From contig WTGJ01000020.1 in the NCBI GenBank assembly GCA_011523615.1, positions 191,511 to 255,510 of the forward strand: a stretch of DNA of 64,000 nucleotides, given 5' to 3'. The notes under the pieces were generated by a model that saw only the letters and a list, made by a program, of their open reading frames with translations, was not told where the DNA came from and did not search any database. The position numbers and the translations under genes were made by a program. The stretch is from Chloroflexota bacterium (GTDB lineage: Bacteria; Chloroflexota; Anaerolineae; Aggregatilineales; Phototrophicaceae). Within the stretch, counting starts at the first letter, position 1. Every line of letters starts with the position of its first letter. Of the stretch, positions 46,985 through 55,696 are shown piece by piece.

Positions 46985-48358
46985 TTGGGGCCGGAACGAG
47001 TTTCACCACCCCCTCGCTGGCTATGGTATGGTTGTTGGACCACGATCCTACTGGCCCTGCTCAGCCTGTTGGCGATATTTCTCTTCTATACCCGAGTGTT
47101 GACCCCTGGCCAACGGGAATCGGCCAAGAACCGCATCCCTTTCTTGGCGCCGCTCCTGGAGAATTTTGACCCGCCTTTGCCACCACCCGATTTGCGCCTG
47201 CCCACACCGCTTCCCAGAGACAGTGATACGAGCGGAGAGATGCTGCTGACGAGCCCGCCGCTCTTCCTGCGCACCCCTTCGGTCACACCCAGCATCATCC
47301 CCCCTTCGCCCACCACACTGCCCCCCACCGTGACAGCAACGTTAGTGCCGACCGCCTTGCCCACCGCCACTCCCCCCACCCTGACCGCTCAACCCGGCAG
47401 CGAATTGCCAGACCGCGTCGACATTTTGGTGATGAATCACCAACGCCAGACCTGGAACAACTGCGGTCCCGCAAACACCACGATGGCGCTCAGTTACTTC
47501 GGCTGGAAAGAGGATCAAACCATCGCCGCTGCCGTCCTCAAACCCGGCGGCCAGGAGGATAAAAATGTCAGCCCGAGCGAGATCGTAGATTACATCGAGA
47601 AAGAAACGGGCGTTCGCGCCTTATACCGGGTGGGGGGCGATATCGAGTTGCTGCGCGCGCTGGTCGCCGCCCGTTTTCCCGTCATCATCGAAACTGGCTA
47701 CAGCCCCGAAGGCTACGATTGGATCGGCCATTACCGCACTCTGGCTGGCTACCAGCACAATACGCGGCAATTCTTGCTGTATGACAGTTATTTGGGCTCG
47801 GACGAAAGCAATGGGATCATCAGCCAATCTTATGAAGATCTCGATGAACACTGGCGTCATTTCAACCGCGTCTACATCGTCGTCTATGAACCGGCGCGAG
47901 AGGAGCGCGTCTACGCCATTTTGGGCGAACGCCTCAGCGAGAACCGATCCGCGGAGCTGGCCCTGGAAACCGCACTGGCAGAATTGCGAACGCAACCCAC
48001 GCTGGGTATCGCCTGGTTCAACGCTGGTGCATCCCTCACCCTCCTGGGCGATTACGAAGAAGCGGTCTCTTATTTCGATGAGGCGCGGCGCCATGGCATC
48101 CCCTGGCGGATGACCTGGTATCGCTTCACCCCCTACGAGGCCTATCATGCGGTCGGTCGCTTCGCCGATTTGAATGCGCTCCTGGCTTCCAGCCTCAACG
48201 CCGGCGGTGAATATGTCGAGGAGACGTATTACTGGCGGGGTCGCTTGCGCGAATCTGAGGGGAATCGAAACGACGCTCGCTATAATTATCGTACCGCCTT
48301 GATCCGCAACCCCAATTTCGAAGCAGCGCGCCGCGCCCTTGAGTCATTGGATGCCTGA
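46985..48358 (+). CDS. Membrane-anchored C39-like peptidase with TPR repeats
   Basis: A 457-residue protein. An N-terminal TM (TTILLALLSLLAIFLFYT) is followed by a Pro/Thr-rich spacer (TPTATPPTLT-type) and a papain-fold C39_2 domain: Cys in NNCGPANTTMALSYFG (about 159), His in WIGHYRTLAGY (about 249) and Asp in LLYDSYLG (about 266). TPR-like helices fill residues about 315-457. The protease would face outside and the TPR part would bind a partner. The start is TTG at 46985, chosen because the TM follows immediately; the ribosome site is weak. Its end overlaps murJ by 8 bases, so translation is coupled. Confidence 0.85.
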   Translation: MGPERVSPPPRWLWYGCWTTILLALLSLLAIFLFYTRVLTPGQRESAKNRIPFLAPLLENFDPPLPPPDLRLPTPLPRDSDTSGEMLLTSPPLFLRTPSVTPSIIPPSPTTLPPTVTATLVPTALPTATPPTLTAQPGSELPDRVDILVMNHQRQTWNNCGPANTTMALSYFGWKEDQTIAAAVLKPGGQEDKNVSPSEIVDYIEKETGVRALYRVGGDIELLRALVAARFPVIIETGYSPEGYDWIGHYRTLAGYQHNTRQFLLYDSYLGSDESNGIISQSYEDLDEHWRHFNRVYIVVYEPAREERVYAILGERLSENRSAELALETALAELRTQPTLGIAWFNAGASLTLLGDYEEAVSYFDEARRHGIPWRMTWYRFTPYEAYHAVGRFADLNALLASSLNAGGEYVEETYYWRGRLRESEGNRNDARYNYRTALIRNPNFEAARRALESLDA

Positions 48359-49985
48359 ACCCACTGACCAAACCACCATCGGCAAAGGTCGTGGATTCCG
48401 ACAAATCGCCGGTTCGACCCTGATCGTGATGATCGCTTTTGCTGCCGCGAAACTCCTCAGCCTCGTTCAAACCGTGGTCATCACGCAGAATTTCGGCCTC
48501 AGCGATGAATGGGATGCTTTCGTCGCCGCCAACCGCATCCCCGAGTTGATTTTCACCCTGATCGCTGGTGGGGCATTGTCCCACGCCTTCATCCCCATCT
48601 TCAGTGGCCTCCTGACGCGGGGTGAAACGCAACACGCCTGGCGCACCGCCAGCCACATCATCAATTCCATCTTCGTCGTTACTTTTTGCATCAGTCTGCT
48701 GGTGTTCATCTTTGCGCCCTGGCTCGTCACCCATGTCGTCGCCTCCGGTTTTGAAGCCCGGTGGCAAAGCGAGACGGCCATGCTGATGCGCATCCTCTTG
48801 CTCGGCACCTTGATTTTTTCCGTGAGTGGCATCGTGATGGGCATCTTGCAAAGCCACCAACATTTCACATTGCCGGCCCTGGCGCCGTTATGTTTCGATG
48901 TGGGGATTCTATTCGGCGTCTTGGTGCTCGCGCCACGCTGGGGCGCGCGGGGGATCGCCACCGGTGCGGTGATCGGCGCTGCCGCTCACTTGTGGATACA
49001 AGTCCCCGGCCTCATCCACTACCGCGCGCGCTGGTGGCCGCAGCTGGGCTGGCGTGACCCATTGCTCTGGCGTGTGGTGCGATTGATGTTGCCGCGCGTC
49101 GCCGGCCTGGGGGTATTCAGCCTCAATTTCCTCATCATGACCAATCTCGCCTCACGCCTGGGCAGCGGTTCCGTCTCCGCTCTGGATTGGGGTTGGCGGC
49201 TGATGCAAATTCCCCAAACGCTCCTGGGCACGGCTTTGGGCACCGTCATCTTCCCCACGCTGGCCGCGCTGAACGAAAGGGGTGACCAGGAAGGCAAGCG
49301 CGCTTCTTTCGCCGGTTCACTGCGTATGCTGATCGTCACCTGCATCCCCGCTACCGCGGGCTTGCTCATCATCGGGCAACCCTTGCTCAGCCTGCTGGAA
49401 CGCGGCGCTTTCGACGCTTCCGCCACGCAATTGGTCTACTTCTGTTTGCAATTTTTTGCGCTGGGCTTGCTGGCCCATGCGGCGCTGGAAGTGGTCGCCC
49501 GCAGTTTCTACGCCGAACAAGATACCTTAACGCCACTATGGGCTGCCCTGCTGGGCGCGGCGCTGAATCTATTCCTGGCCCTGTGGTTCAGCGGCGTGTT
49601 GCTGGGGCGCCCAAACCAGCAAAGAGTGGGCGGTCTGGCGCTGGCCAATACCCTCGGCGTGATCCTGGAAGTCACCCTGTTGCTCTGGTGGTTGCGCCGC
49701 CGCTGGCGAGACATTGGCCAGCGAGAATTATGGCAAAGCACCCGTTGCGCCACGCTGGCCACGTTGGTGATGGCGGCGGTCCTCTGGCTCAGCCATACCC
49801 TCTGGCATGCCGCCATCCCGCGAAACCTGGGGAGCAATTTGGCCTTGGTAGGCGTACAATGCCTCCTCGGATTGTCCGTTTATCTCTTCACCGCTTGGCG
49901 GTTGGGTATGCAAGAATTGCGCGAATTGATCACCCTGTGGCCCGGGCGTTCCCCAGCGCACATGGAAAAGGAAAGCAAGCCTTGA
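48351..49985 (+). CDS. murJ: Lipid II flippase MurJ
   Basis: A 544-residue polytopic membrane protein with about fourteen TM helices. It belongs to the MviN/MurJ group of the MOP superfamily, which moves lipid II across the membrane for peptidoglycan synthesis. Typical segments: GSTLIVMIAFAAAKLLSLVQ near the N-terminus, NRIPELIFTLIAGGALSHAFIPIF, GTALGTVIFPTLAAL and FALGLLAHAALEVVARSFYA. The ATG at 48351 overlaps the C39 gene by 8 bases. It is followed by the metallo-beta-lactamase-fold gene with a TTGA overlap. Confidence 0.93.
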   Translation: MPEPTDQTTIGKGRGFRQIAGSTLIVMIAFAAAKLLSLVQTVVITQNFGLSDEWDAFVAANRIPELIFTLIAGGALSHAFIPIFSGLLTRGETQHAWRTASHIINSIFVVTFCISLLVFIFAPWLVTHVVASGFEARWQSETAMLMRILLLGTLIFSVSGIVMGILQSHQHFTLPALAPLCFDVGILFGVLVLAPRWGARGIATGAVIGAAAHLWIQVPGLIHYRARWWPQLGWRDPLLWRVVRLMLPRVAGLGVFSLNFLIMTNLASRLGSGSVSALDWGWRLMQIPQTLLGTALGTVIFPTLAALNERGDQEGKRASFAGSLRMLIVTCIPATAGLLIIGQPLLSLLERGAFDASATQLVYFCLQFFALGLLAHAALEVVARSFYAEQDTLTPLWAALLGAALNLFLALWFSGVLLGRPNQQRVGGLALANTLGVILEVTLLLWWLRRRWRDIGQRELWQSTRCATLATLVMAAVLWLSHTLWHAAIPRNLGSNLALVGVQCLLGLSVYLFTAWRLGMQELRELITLWPGRSPAHMEKESKP

Positions 49986-50653
49986 ACATCGAAATCCATT
50001 CCCTCGTCCTCCAACCGCTCGGCACGAACAGCTACCTCATCGGTGATCGCGCAGCCGGCCAGGCGATTTTGATCGACCCCGGCGGAGACTTGACGGCAGA
50101 ATTCGCCGAGTTGCGCCCACCGCGCATCCTGCAGCTGGCTGAAAACCTCGCGTTGCGGATCGAGCTCATCCTCGCCACTCATGCTCATTGGGATCACGTC
50201 CTTTCCAGCGATCTCATCCGCAAGGAAACCGGCGCGCCCTTTCAGGCGCACCAACTTTCTGAACCCTGGTTGCAAGAACAGCCCGAAAGCGCCAGTCGGA
50301 TGTTCGGCGCCGGCCTTCGTTTCCCGGCGGCGGCTGCCGTGGACCGCTGGCTCACCGATGGCCCAGAGGAAATCACGCTGGGAAGCATCCAACTGGAAAC
50401 GCGCTATACCCCTGGCCACGCTGCGGATCACCTGAGTTTTGTCCTGCACAGCGAACGAGCTGTTTTCAGCGGTGATTCACTGTTCGCGGGGGGCATCGGC
50501 CGCTGGGATTTACCGGGCGGTGACCAGCCGCAGTTGCTGGCTTCCATCCAGAACCAGTTGCTCACTTTGCCGGATGATTACCGCGTCTACCCCGGCCATG
50601 GCGAAGCGACCAGCATCGGCCACGAGCGGCGCAGCAACCCGTTCTTGCGGTGA
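49982..50653 (+). CDS. Metallo-beta-lactamase-fold hydrolase (glyoxalase II-like)
   Basis: A 223-residue soluble hydrolase with the full zinc-binding set: THAHWDH (about residue 65), GHAADHLSF, FSGDSLF and the distal histidine in YPGHGEATSIGHE. The short form without a C-terminal glyoxalase II domain is often called hydroxyacylglutathione hydrolase-like and may act on other thioesters. The TTG at 49982 overlaps the murJ stop (TTGA) and follows ggaaaaggaaag. Frames that extend further upstream run inside murJ and are rejected. Confidence 0.93.
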   Translation: MNIEIHSLVLQPLGTNSYLIGDRAAGQAILIDPGGDLTAEFAELRPPRILQLAENLALRIELILATHAHWDHVLSSDLIRKETGAPFQAHQLSEPWLQEQPESASRMFGAGLRFPAAAAVDRWLTDGPEEITLGSIQLETRYTPGHAADHLSFVLHSERAVFSGDSLFAGGIGRWDLPGGDQPQLLASIQNQLLTLPDDYRVYPGHGEATSIGHERRSNPFLR

Positions 50654-50670
50654 GTGGCGGAAGAGCAGGC

Positions 50671-51324
50671 TCACGCCAAACTCTCCGCGACCATGTTGAG
50701 GAAGAGGCGGTGCAAGCGCAAATCCTCGCCGAGCTCCGGGTGAAACGAGGTCGCCAGTAAATGACCCTGCCGCGCAGCGACGATTCGTCCGTCTGCCGTC
50801 CTTGCCAGCACCTGCACCTCTGCCCCTGCCTGGCTCACGATGGGCGCGCGGATGAATATCGCGTGAAACGGTCCCCCTCGTAGCCCCACAATTGGCAATT
50901 TCGCGACGAAACTATCCACCTGGCGGCCGAAGGCGTTGCGCTCGACCGTCAAATCCATCCGGCCCAAAACGCGTTGCGGCTCGTCGGCCAGGGCCGCCGC
51001 GTTATCCAGCTCTTTCGCCAGGAAGATCATGCCCGCGCAGGTACCCCAGGTCGGCCGAGCGGCGGCGAAATTTCGCAGTGGCGCGATCAAACCATATCCT
51101 TCCGCCAGTTTGGAAAAGGTGGTGGATTCACCGCCGGGGATGATCAGCCCATCCAGATCAGCCAATTCCTGTGGTAGGCGGACTTCGCGCAACTCCAGGG
51201 CCAGCGCGCCTTCCATCTCCGCAGCGAGGCGCCGCAGCATTTGCAGGTGTTCGTGGAAATCCCCCTGCAAGGCGAGGACGCCGAGGCGGATGGTGCGCCA
51301 GTTACAAGGGTTGTGCAGGGTCAT
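50671..51324 (-). CDS. pdxT: Pyridoxal 5'-phosphate synthase glutaminase subunit PdxT
   Basis: A 217-residue class I glutamine amidotransferase that passes ammonia to PdxS to make vitamin B6. Signature segments: LGVLALQGDFHEH, PGGESTTFSKL, the nucleophile Cys in GTCAGMIFLAKEL and the His-Glu pair in TSFHPELGED. The N-terminus is about 12 residues longer than in most homologues. The PdxS partner is not adjacent, which differs from the usual pdxST order. It lies 31 bases after the FAD-linked oxidase gene on the same strand. Confidence 0.95.
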   Translation of the reverse strand: MTLHNPCNWRTIRLGVLALQGDFHEHLQMLRRLAAEMEGALALELREVRLPQELADLDGLIIPGGESTTFSKLAEGYGLIAPLRNFAAARPTWGTCAGMIFLAKELDNAAALADEPQRVLGRMDLTVERNAFGRQVDSFVAKLPIVGLRGGPFHAIFIRAPIVSQAGAEVQVLARTADGRIVAARQGHLLATSFHPELGEDLRLHRLFLNMVAESLA

Positions 51325-51355
51325 GGATTTGGCGGGTGATCAGCAACATCACGGA

Positions 51356-52789
51356 TCAAGCGTGGATCAATTCCGGCACATCCTGTGGGAAAATCTTGCC
51401 CGGGTTGAGGATGCCCTTCGGGTCCAACGTTTCTTTGATCGACCGCATCACGCCCAGTGCTTTGCCATGCTCTCGCTCCATCCAGTGCGCTTTCCCCATA
51501 CCGACGCCGTGTTCGCCCGTAGCCGTTCCACCGAGGGCCAAAGCCTCGGCCACGATGTCATCATTGAGCGCCAGCGCAGCGTGATAGGCCCGCTCATCCC
51601 CCTCAGGGAAAGGCAATTCGATGTGGATGTTGCCATCCCCGGCATGGCCCAGGAAATATCCGACCGCTCCTCGGTCGGCAATTCGCTCCCGCGCAGCGTG
51701 AATCAACGCCGGATACGCGCTGATGGGGACGGCGACATCCAGGATCAAGAAATTCATCCCCGGATGGCTGCGGACCATGATTTCGTACGAATGGTGCCGC
51801 ACGTGCCAGAGTTTGCGCCGCTCCGCGGGGTCAGCGGTAGCGCGATAACCCGTCGCACCCAACTCCGCGCAGATCTCTTCCAGGAACTCCAACCCGACCT
51901 GCAAAGCCGTTTCGTTTGAATGGTGAAACTCCATGAATAGCGTCGGCTTTTCTTCCATGGCCATGCCTTCGCTGCGGTTGATCATCTCCACATGATGGGC
52001 ATCCATGAATTCCAGCGCGGCCGGTTCCAGGCCACTGCCGCGAATGGCAACGACGGCTTCTACGGCCATCTCCACATCCGGGAAATGGGCCAGCGCTGAA
52101 CTGACGGCCATCGGTAAAGGCGTCAGCTTGAGGGTCGCTTCCGTGACGATGCCCAGCGTCCCTTCGCTACCGATGATGAGATGCAGCAAGTCATAGCCAC
52201 AGGATTGCTTGATGGAGCGTGAACCGACCTCGATCAATGAGCCATCGGCCAGCGCCACCTGCATGCGCAACACGTTGTCTTTGGTCGCCCCGTACTTGAC
52301 CGTGCGGATGCCGGCCGCGTTGTTGGCGATCATACCGCCGATGGAGGCATTTGCCCCCGGATCCGGCGGAAAGAACAGCCCCTCCCGCGCCAATTGCTCG
52401 TTCAAGTCTTTGTGGCCGATGCCAGGCTGACAGGTGACTTGAAAATCGTCGGCATGGACGTCAAGGATACGATTCATGCGCGTCATCGAGAGCGAAACCC
52501 CGCCACAAACCGGGATGGCGTTGCCTTCCAGGCCGCTGCCCGCCCCCCAGGCCGTGACCGGTATTTGCCCATCGTTGCAGTAGCGCAACACCTGCGCGAC
52601 CTGTTCGGCATTTGCCGGCCAGATCACCAATTCCGCCATTTGTCCAGCGAAATGCCCGGCGTCGCGCGCATGCTGTTCCAAATCACCCCGGCGATCGCTC
52701 AGTGCGTCTTCACCGACGATCTCCTGCAAGGCGGCCCGATCTTCCTGGCTGACCGCTCGGAAACGGGGGCGATGATTTTCGCCAATCAT
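51356..52789 (-). CDS. FAD-binding oxidase (GlcD / D-lactate dehydrogenase type)
   Basis: A 477-residue VAO-family flavoenzyme oxidising D-2-hydroxyacids such as glycolate or D-lactate. The FAD_binding_4 domain shows TAWGAGSGLEGNA and PDPGANASIGGMIANNAAG; the C-terminal FAD-oxidase domain shows the metal-binding GHAGDGNIH and GEHGVGMGK. The ATG at 52789 follows gaggaggc. GlcE and GlcF partner genes are absent, so it is more like a single-subunit D-lactate dehydrogenase. It is divergent from the copper locus and precedes pdxT. Confidence 0.93.
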   Translation of the reverse strand: MIGENHRPRFRAVSQEDRAALQEIVGEDALSDRRGDLEQHARDAGHFAGQMAELVIWPANAEQVAQVLRYCNDGQIPVTAWGAGSGLEGNAIPVCGGVSLSMTRMNRILDVHADDFQVTCQPGIGHKDLNEQLAREGLFFPPDPGANASIGGMIANNAAGIRTVKYGATKDNVLRMQVALADGSLIEVGSRSIKQSCGYDLLHLIIGSEGTLGIVTEATLKLTPLPMAVSSALAHFPDVEMAVEAVVAIRGSGLEPAALEFMDAHHVEMINRSEGMAMEEKPTLFMEFHHSNETALQVGLEFLEEICAELGATGYRATADPAERRKLWHVRHHSYEIMVRSHPGMNFLILDVAVPISAYPALIHAARERIADRGAVGYFLGHAGDGNIHIELPFPEGDERAYHAALALNDDIVAEALALGGTATGEHGVGMGKAHWMEREHGKALGVMRSIKETLDPKGILNPGKIFPQDVPELIHA

Positions 52790-52911
52790 GGCTGCCTCCT
52801 CACCTCGCGCGATTATGCCGCTCTCTCCGGCAAGTCGCAAGCGTTTCTCCTGAAAACTGCCGTCCCGTTTTGCTAAAATCACGAACCGAGTTGACCTTAC
52901 AGGAGAGATCA

Positions 52912-53118
52912 TTGACTCTCAGAACGTTCTTGGCACACGGAGCATTGGGAAACTGGGATGAGCTGATTTTCCTGGCGGTGGCCATCGCTTTCGCCATCTT
53001 GATGGCGGCCAGCTGGTTGCGTGCCCGCGCTCGACAATCGTCGGACACATCGCTCATCCAGCAAGAAGGCCAGCCCGAGGCCGATCTGACGCCGCGCGGT
53101 CGTGTCGAATTGGAATAG
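52912..53118 (+). CDS. Small single-pass membrane protein upstream of the copper gene
   Basis: A 68-residue protein with one TM helix (LIFLAVAIAFAILMAASWL) and a charged C-terminus. The TTG start at 52912 follows aggagag. A TAAAAT at 52874 may be the -10. The frame overlaps the next gene by 17 bases, so they are coupled. It could be an accessory subunit of the CopD-like protein. No homologue is recognised. Confidence 0.7.
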   Translation: MTLRTFLAHGALGNWDELIFLAVAIAFAILMAASWLRARARQSSDTSLIQQEGQPEADLTPRGRVELE

Positions 53119-55369
53119 GCCCGCTGTTCGTTTTGGCCGGGCGTTGCTCGTCTTCCTCATCTGCTCCTTCGCGCCCTACCGCGAGACCCAATCTCATGGA
53201 TACATCGTTCGCGCCATCCCGGCCGACCGGGCTGCGCTCTCTCGTGCACCGGCGCGCCTGCAATACTGGTTCAGCGAACCGCTGGAAGCGCGCTTTTCGG
53301 CCATCCGTCTGCGCAATGCCACCGGCGACTTGCTGGCTGAGGGTGGCGTATCCGAAAACGATCGCAGCCTGCTGACTCTGCGCGTCCCTCCGACTTTGCC
53401 CGATGGCGCATATGTGGTGGAATTGCGCCCCGCTTTCGCCAGCGATGGCCATGTGGTCGCGGAAAGCCGCGTTTTCACGGTCGGTTCAGCCGATGCAGAA
53501 CTGGCCGGCAGCCGCGCCCGCACGACCGTCATCCCGCTGGAGGCCGTCTGGCGTGGGCTGACGATCTTGAGCACCCTGACGCTCTTTGGTGCCACCAGCC
53601 TGTATGGCGCCGTCCTGTTGCCCGCCTGGGGCAACCCCCGTCATGAGGCGGGGTTTCTTCCTCCCCGGGTCATGCGTCGCTTGTTTGCGATCGCCGCCCT
53701 ATCTTGTGTCGTGGCTTTTGCCGGCAATCTGCTCGCGCTCTGGCAGCAGACGATGGCCTTTTTCCAGGCAGATGCCCTTGCGGTATGGCAGGATCAGCTC
53801 TGGCGTTTCGTGCGCATCGGCACCCGCTTCGGCGATATCTGGAACCCACGGATGCTGCTCTGGCTGGGAGCCTTGTTGTTGCTCATCCTCGCCTGGCATT
53901 ACGGACGCGAAGGCAAGAGCCAACCCAAGGTGATGTACCCGAGCTGGCTGGCAGCGAGCTGGCTGGTGGCGTTGATCCTGGGCACGCACAGCGCTTTGAG
54001 CCATGCCGCTGGTGCTCTGTTCTGGGCTTGGCCCGCCTTGATCGTCGATTGGCTCCACTTCCTGGCCATCAGTTTCTGGGTCGGCGGTCTGGTCACCCTG
54101 GCCCTGGTTTTGCCCACCGCATTGCAACCGCTGCCCAGCCCCGCAAAGCGAGAAGCCACACTGGCAGTCGTGAGGCAATTCTCACAACGCCTGCGACCGA
54201 TCCTGGCACTCGTCATCACCAGCGGCATCTTCAGTTCGACCGTGCAGCTCAGCTCAGCCGAAGACCTCCGCCAAACTCCATACGGCTTGACGCTGCTGCT
54301 GAAGGGTTTCCTGGTCGGCAGTCTGCTCGCCCTGGGCGCATGGCAATACCTGGCTCAACGACCCAAGGCTGCTCCGGCCAGGTTGCGGCATTGGCCCTGG
54401 CTGCGCGCAATGCGCCTGGAGCTGTTGCTCGCCCTGGCCATCCTGGTTGCGGCCGCCTCACTCAGCGGGACACCGATCCCTACGCCGGAAGCCGCGGGTG
54501 TCGAGTATGAAGCGCAGAGCCAGCACCAAACCGCCGGCGCTTATGAAATCTCCCAGAGCATCTCGCCGGGTTGGACGGGGATCAATTCTTTTGATACCGT
54601 GCTTTCTTTCGCGCGCGAGTTGGCCGCCAATGAAGACGAAGTGGCATCGCTACCCAAGATCCAGCTGCAGGCCGTGCTGCCGGCTCGCGATCAGCGCTCC
54701 GAATGGCTGCCCATGGAATACATTGAGGATGGGCTTTACGTGAACGCCAACGATTTCCTGCAGCCAGCCGGCGAATGGTGGTTGCTGCTCGATATCCAGG
54801 ATCAATCCGGCGAGACGACGCGGGCCGCCTCGCGCTGGCAAATCGCGGAGGAAACCGCTCTGTCCACCATCCGCCGACCCACTCTTGGGCATGGGCTGGC
54901 CCTGTCGGCCGTCATCGCCTCGTTGTTCTGGCTGTTCTGGCCCTTCCTCCGTCGTCAGGCATTGCTGGTCGATTGGCGGCCGACCAATGTGCTGGTGGCC
55001 CTGGGCGTCTGCCTCATGACGGTGTTCTTGCTCTACCTGGGTTATGCAGCACTCGAACGCAGCAGCTCCGCTTATCGGGAGCAGCAGCACCCCACGCCGA
55101 CGGTCGTCAATAGCGTGCTGCCCAGCCAGGCATCGCTGGATCGTGGCGCGGCCCTTTACACAGCACACTGCCTGAACTGGCAAAGCGCGGGGCGTGATTT
55201 TGAACGACTGCGCGATGGCGTTCAGCAATTGCGAGATGAAGAATTGTTCGCCGCCACCCGTTTCGGTTGGCAGACCCTTCCCCCGTGCAGCGGAACGTTA
55301 ACCGACGAGGAACGCTGGGATATTGTGAACTACTTTCGTACTCTAGCGCGGAGGAAGCCAATCCCGTGA
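53102..55369 (+). CDS. CopC-CopD copper protein fused to a haem-less cytochrome-c-like domain
   Basis: A 755-residue fusion. After a signal peptide, residues about 31-125 form a CopC domain with an N-terminal SHGYIVRAIPADRA and the copper-ligand D-x-H segment SDGHVV. About eight TM helices follow (residues about 145-470) as in CopD, with THSALSHAAGALFWAW and WLHFLAISFWVGGL containing the usual histidines. An outward segment (about 480-610) and two more TM helices precede a C-terminal domain shaped like cytochrome c (DRGAALYTAHC to IVNYFRTL). The CxxCH haem site there is replaced by CLNWQ and the axial methionine region reads LPPC. The start is GTG at 53102. Copper import or delivery to an oxidase is inferred. 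Confidence 0.85.
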   Translation: MSNWNRPAVRFGRALLVFLICSFAPYRETQSHGYIVRAIPADRAALSRAPARLQYWFSEPLEARFSAIRLRNATGDLLAEGGVSENDRSLLTLRVPPTLPDGAYVVELRPAFASDGHVVAESRVFTVGSADAELAGSRARTTVIPLEAVWRGLTILSTLTLFGATSLYGAVLLPAWGNPRHEAGFLPPRVMRRLFAIAALSCVVAFAGNLLALWQQTMAFFQADALAVWQDQLWRFVRIGTRFGDIWNPRMLLWLGALLLLILAWHYGREGKSQPKVMYPSWLAASWLVALILGTHSALSHAAGALFWAWPALIVDWLHFLAISFWVGGLVTLALVLPTALQPLPSPAKREATLAVVRQFSQRLRPILALVITSGIFSSTVQLSSAEDLRQTPYGLTLLLKGFLVGSLLALGAWQYLAQRPKAAPARLRHWPWLRAMRLELLLALAILVAAASLSGTPIPTPEAAGVEYEAQSQHQTAGAYEISQSISPGWTGINSFDTVLSFARELAANEDEVASLPKIQLQAVLPARDQRSEWLPMEYIEDGLYVNANDFLQPAGEWWLLLDIQDQSGETTRAASRWQIAEETALSTIRRPTLGHGLALSAVIASLFWLFWPFLRRQALLVDWRPTNVLVALGVCLMTVFLLYLGYAALERSSSAYREQQHPTPTVVNSVLPSQASLDRGAALYTAHCLNWQSAGRDFERLRDGVQQLRDEELFAATRFGWQTLPPCSGTLTDEERWDIVNYFRTLARRKPIP

Positions 55370-55671
55370 GCCAGGCTCAAAATCCTGACCGCGCCAAACG
55401 GCGCAATGCACTCATCCTCACTCTGGTTGTGCTGTTGATGTTTATCGTTTCACTGCTGCTCATCAGCAACGATTATGTCCGCTTTCCTGCCGAAGAAGTC
55501 GACGCAAACGCAACCCTCGTACAGGCGACGATCGACTCCTTGTTGATGACCCATGCCCCACCTCCGGCAGGGATCGCGGCGGCGGATTACGAAGCGACGC
55601 TGGCCCACGTTCCACCCGCCCAGGCAATCTGGTTGCGGCAAACCGCCACCGCACAGCCCGCTGCACCATAG
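55366..55671 (+). CDS. Small membrane-anchored protein of the copper locus
   Basis: A 101-residue protein. One TM helix (NALILTLVVLLMFIVSLLLI) is followed by an extracytoplasmic tail of about 65 residues, rich in Ala and Pro and ending QTATAQPAAP. The GTG start overlaps the stop of the copper gene by four bases (GTGA). It is probably an accessory subunit. No known domain is recognised; it resembles cytochrome-oxidase accessory tails only in length. Confidence 0.75.
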   Translation: MSQAQNPDRAKRRNALILTLVVLLMFIVSLLLISNDYVRFPAEEVDANATLVQATIDSLLMTHAPPPAGIAAADYEATLAHVPPAQAIWLRQTATAQPAAP

Positions 55672-55696
55672 CGTTGGAGCGAAGGAGACCGCTATA

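Noticed and set aside
49538-49981. N-terminal extension of the metallo-beta-lactamase-fold gene
   Set aside because: The extension lies inside murJ in another frame; the TTG at 49982 has a ribosome site and gives family length.
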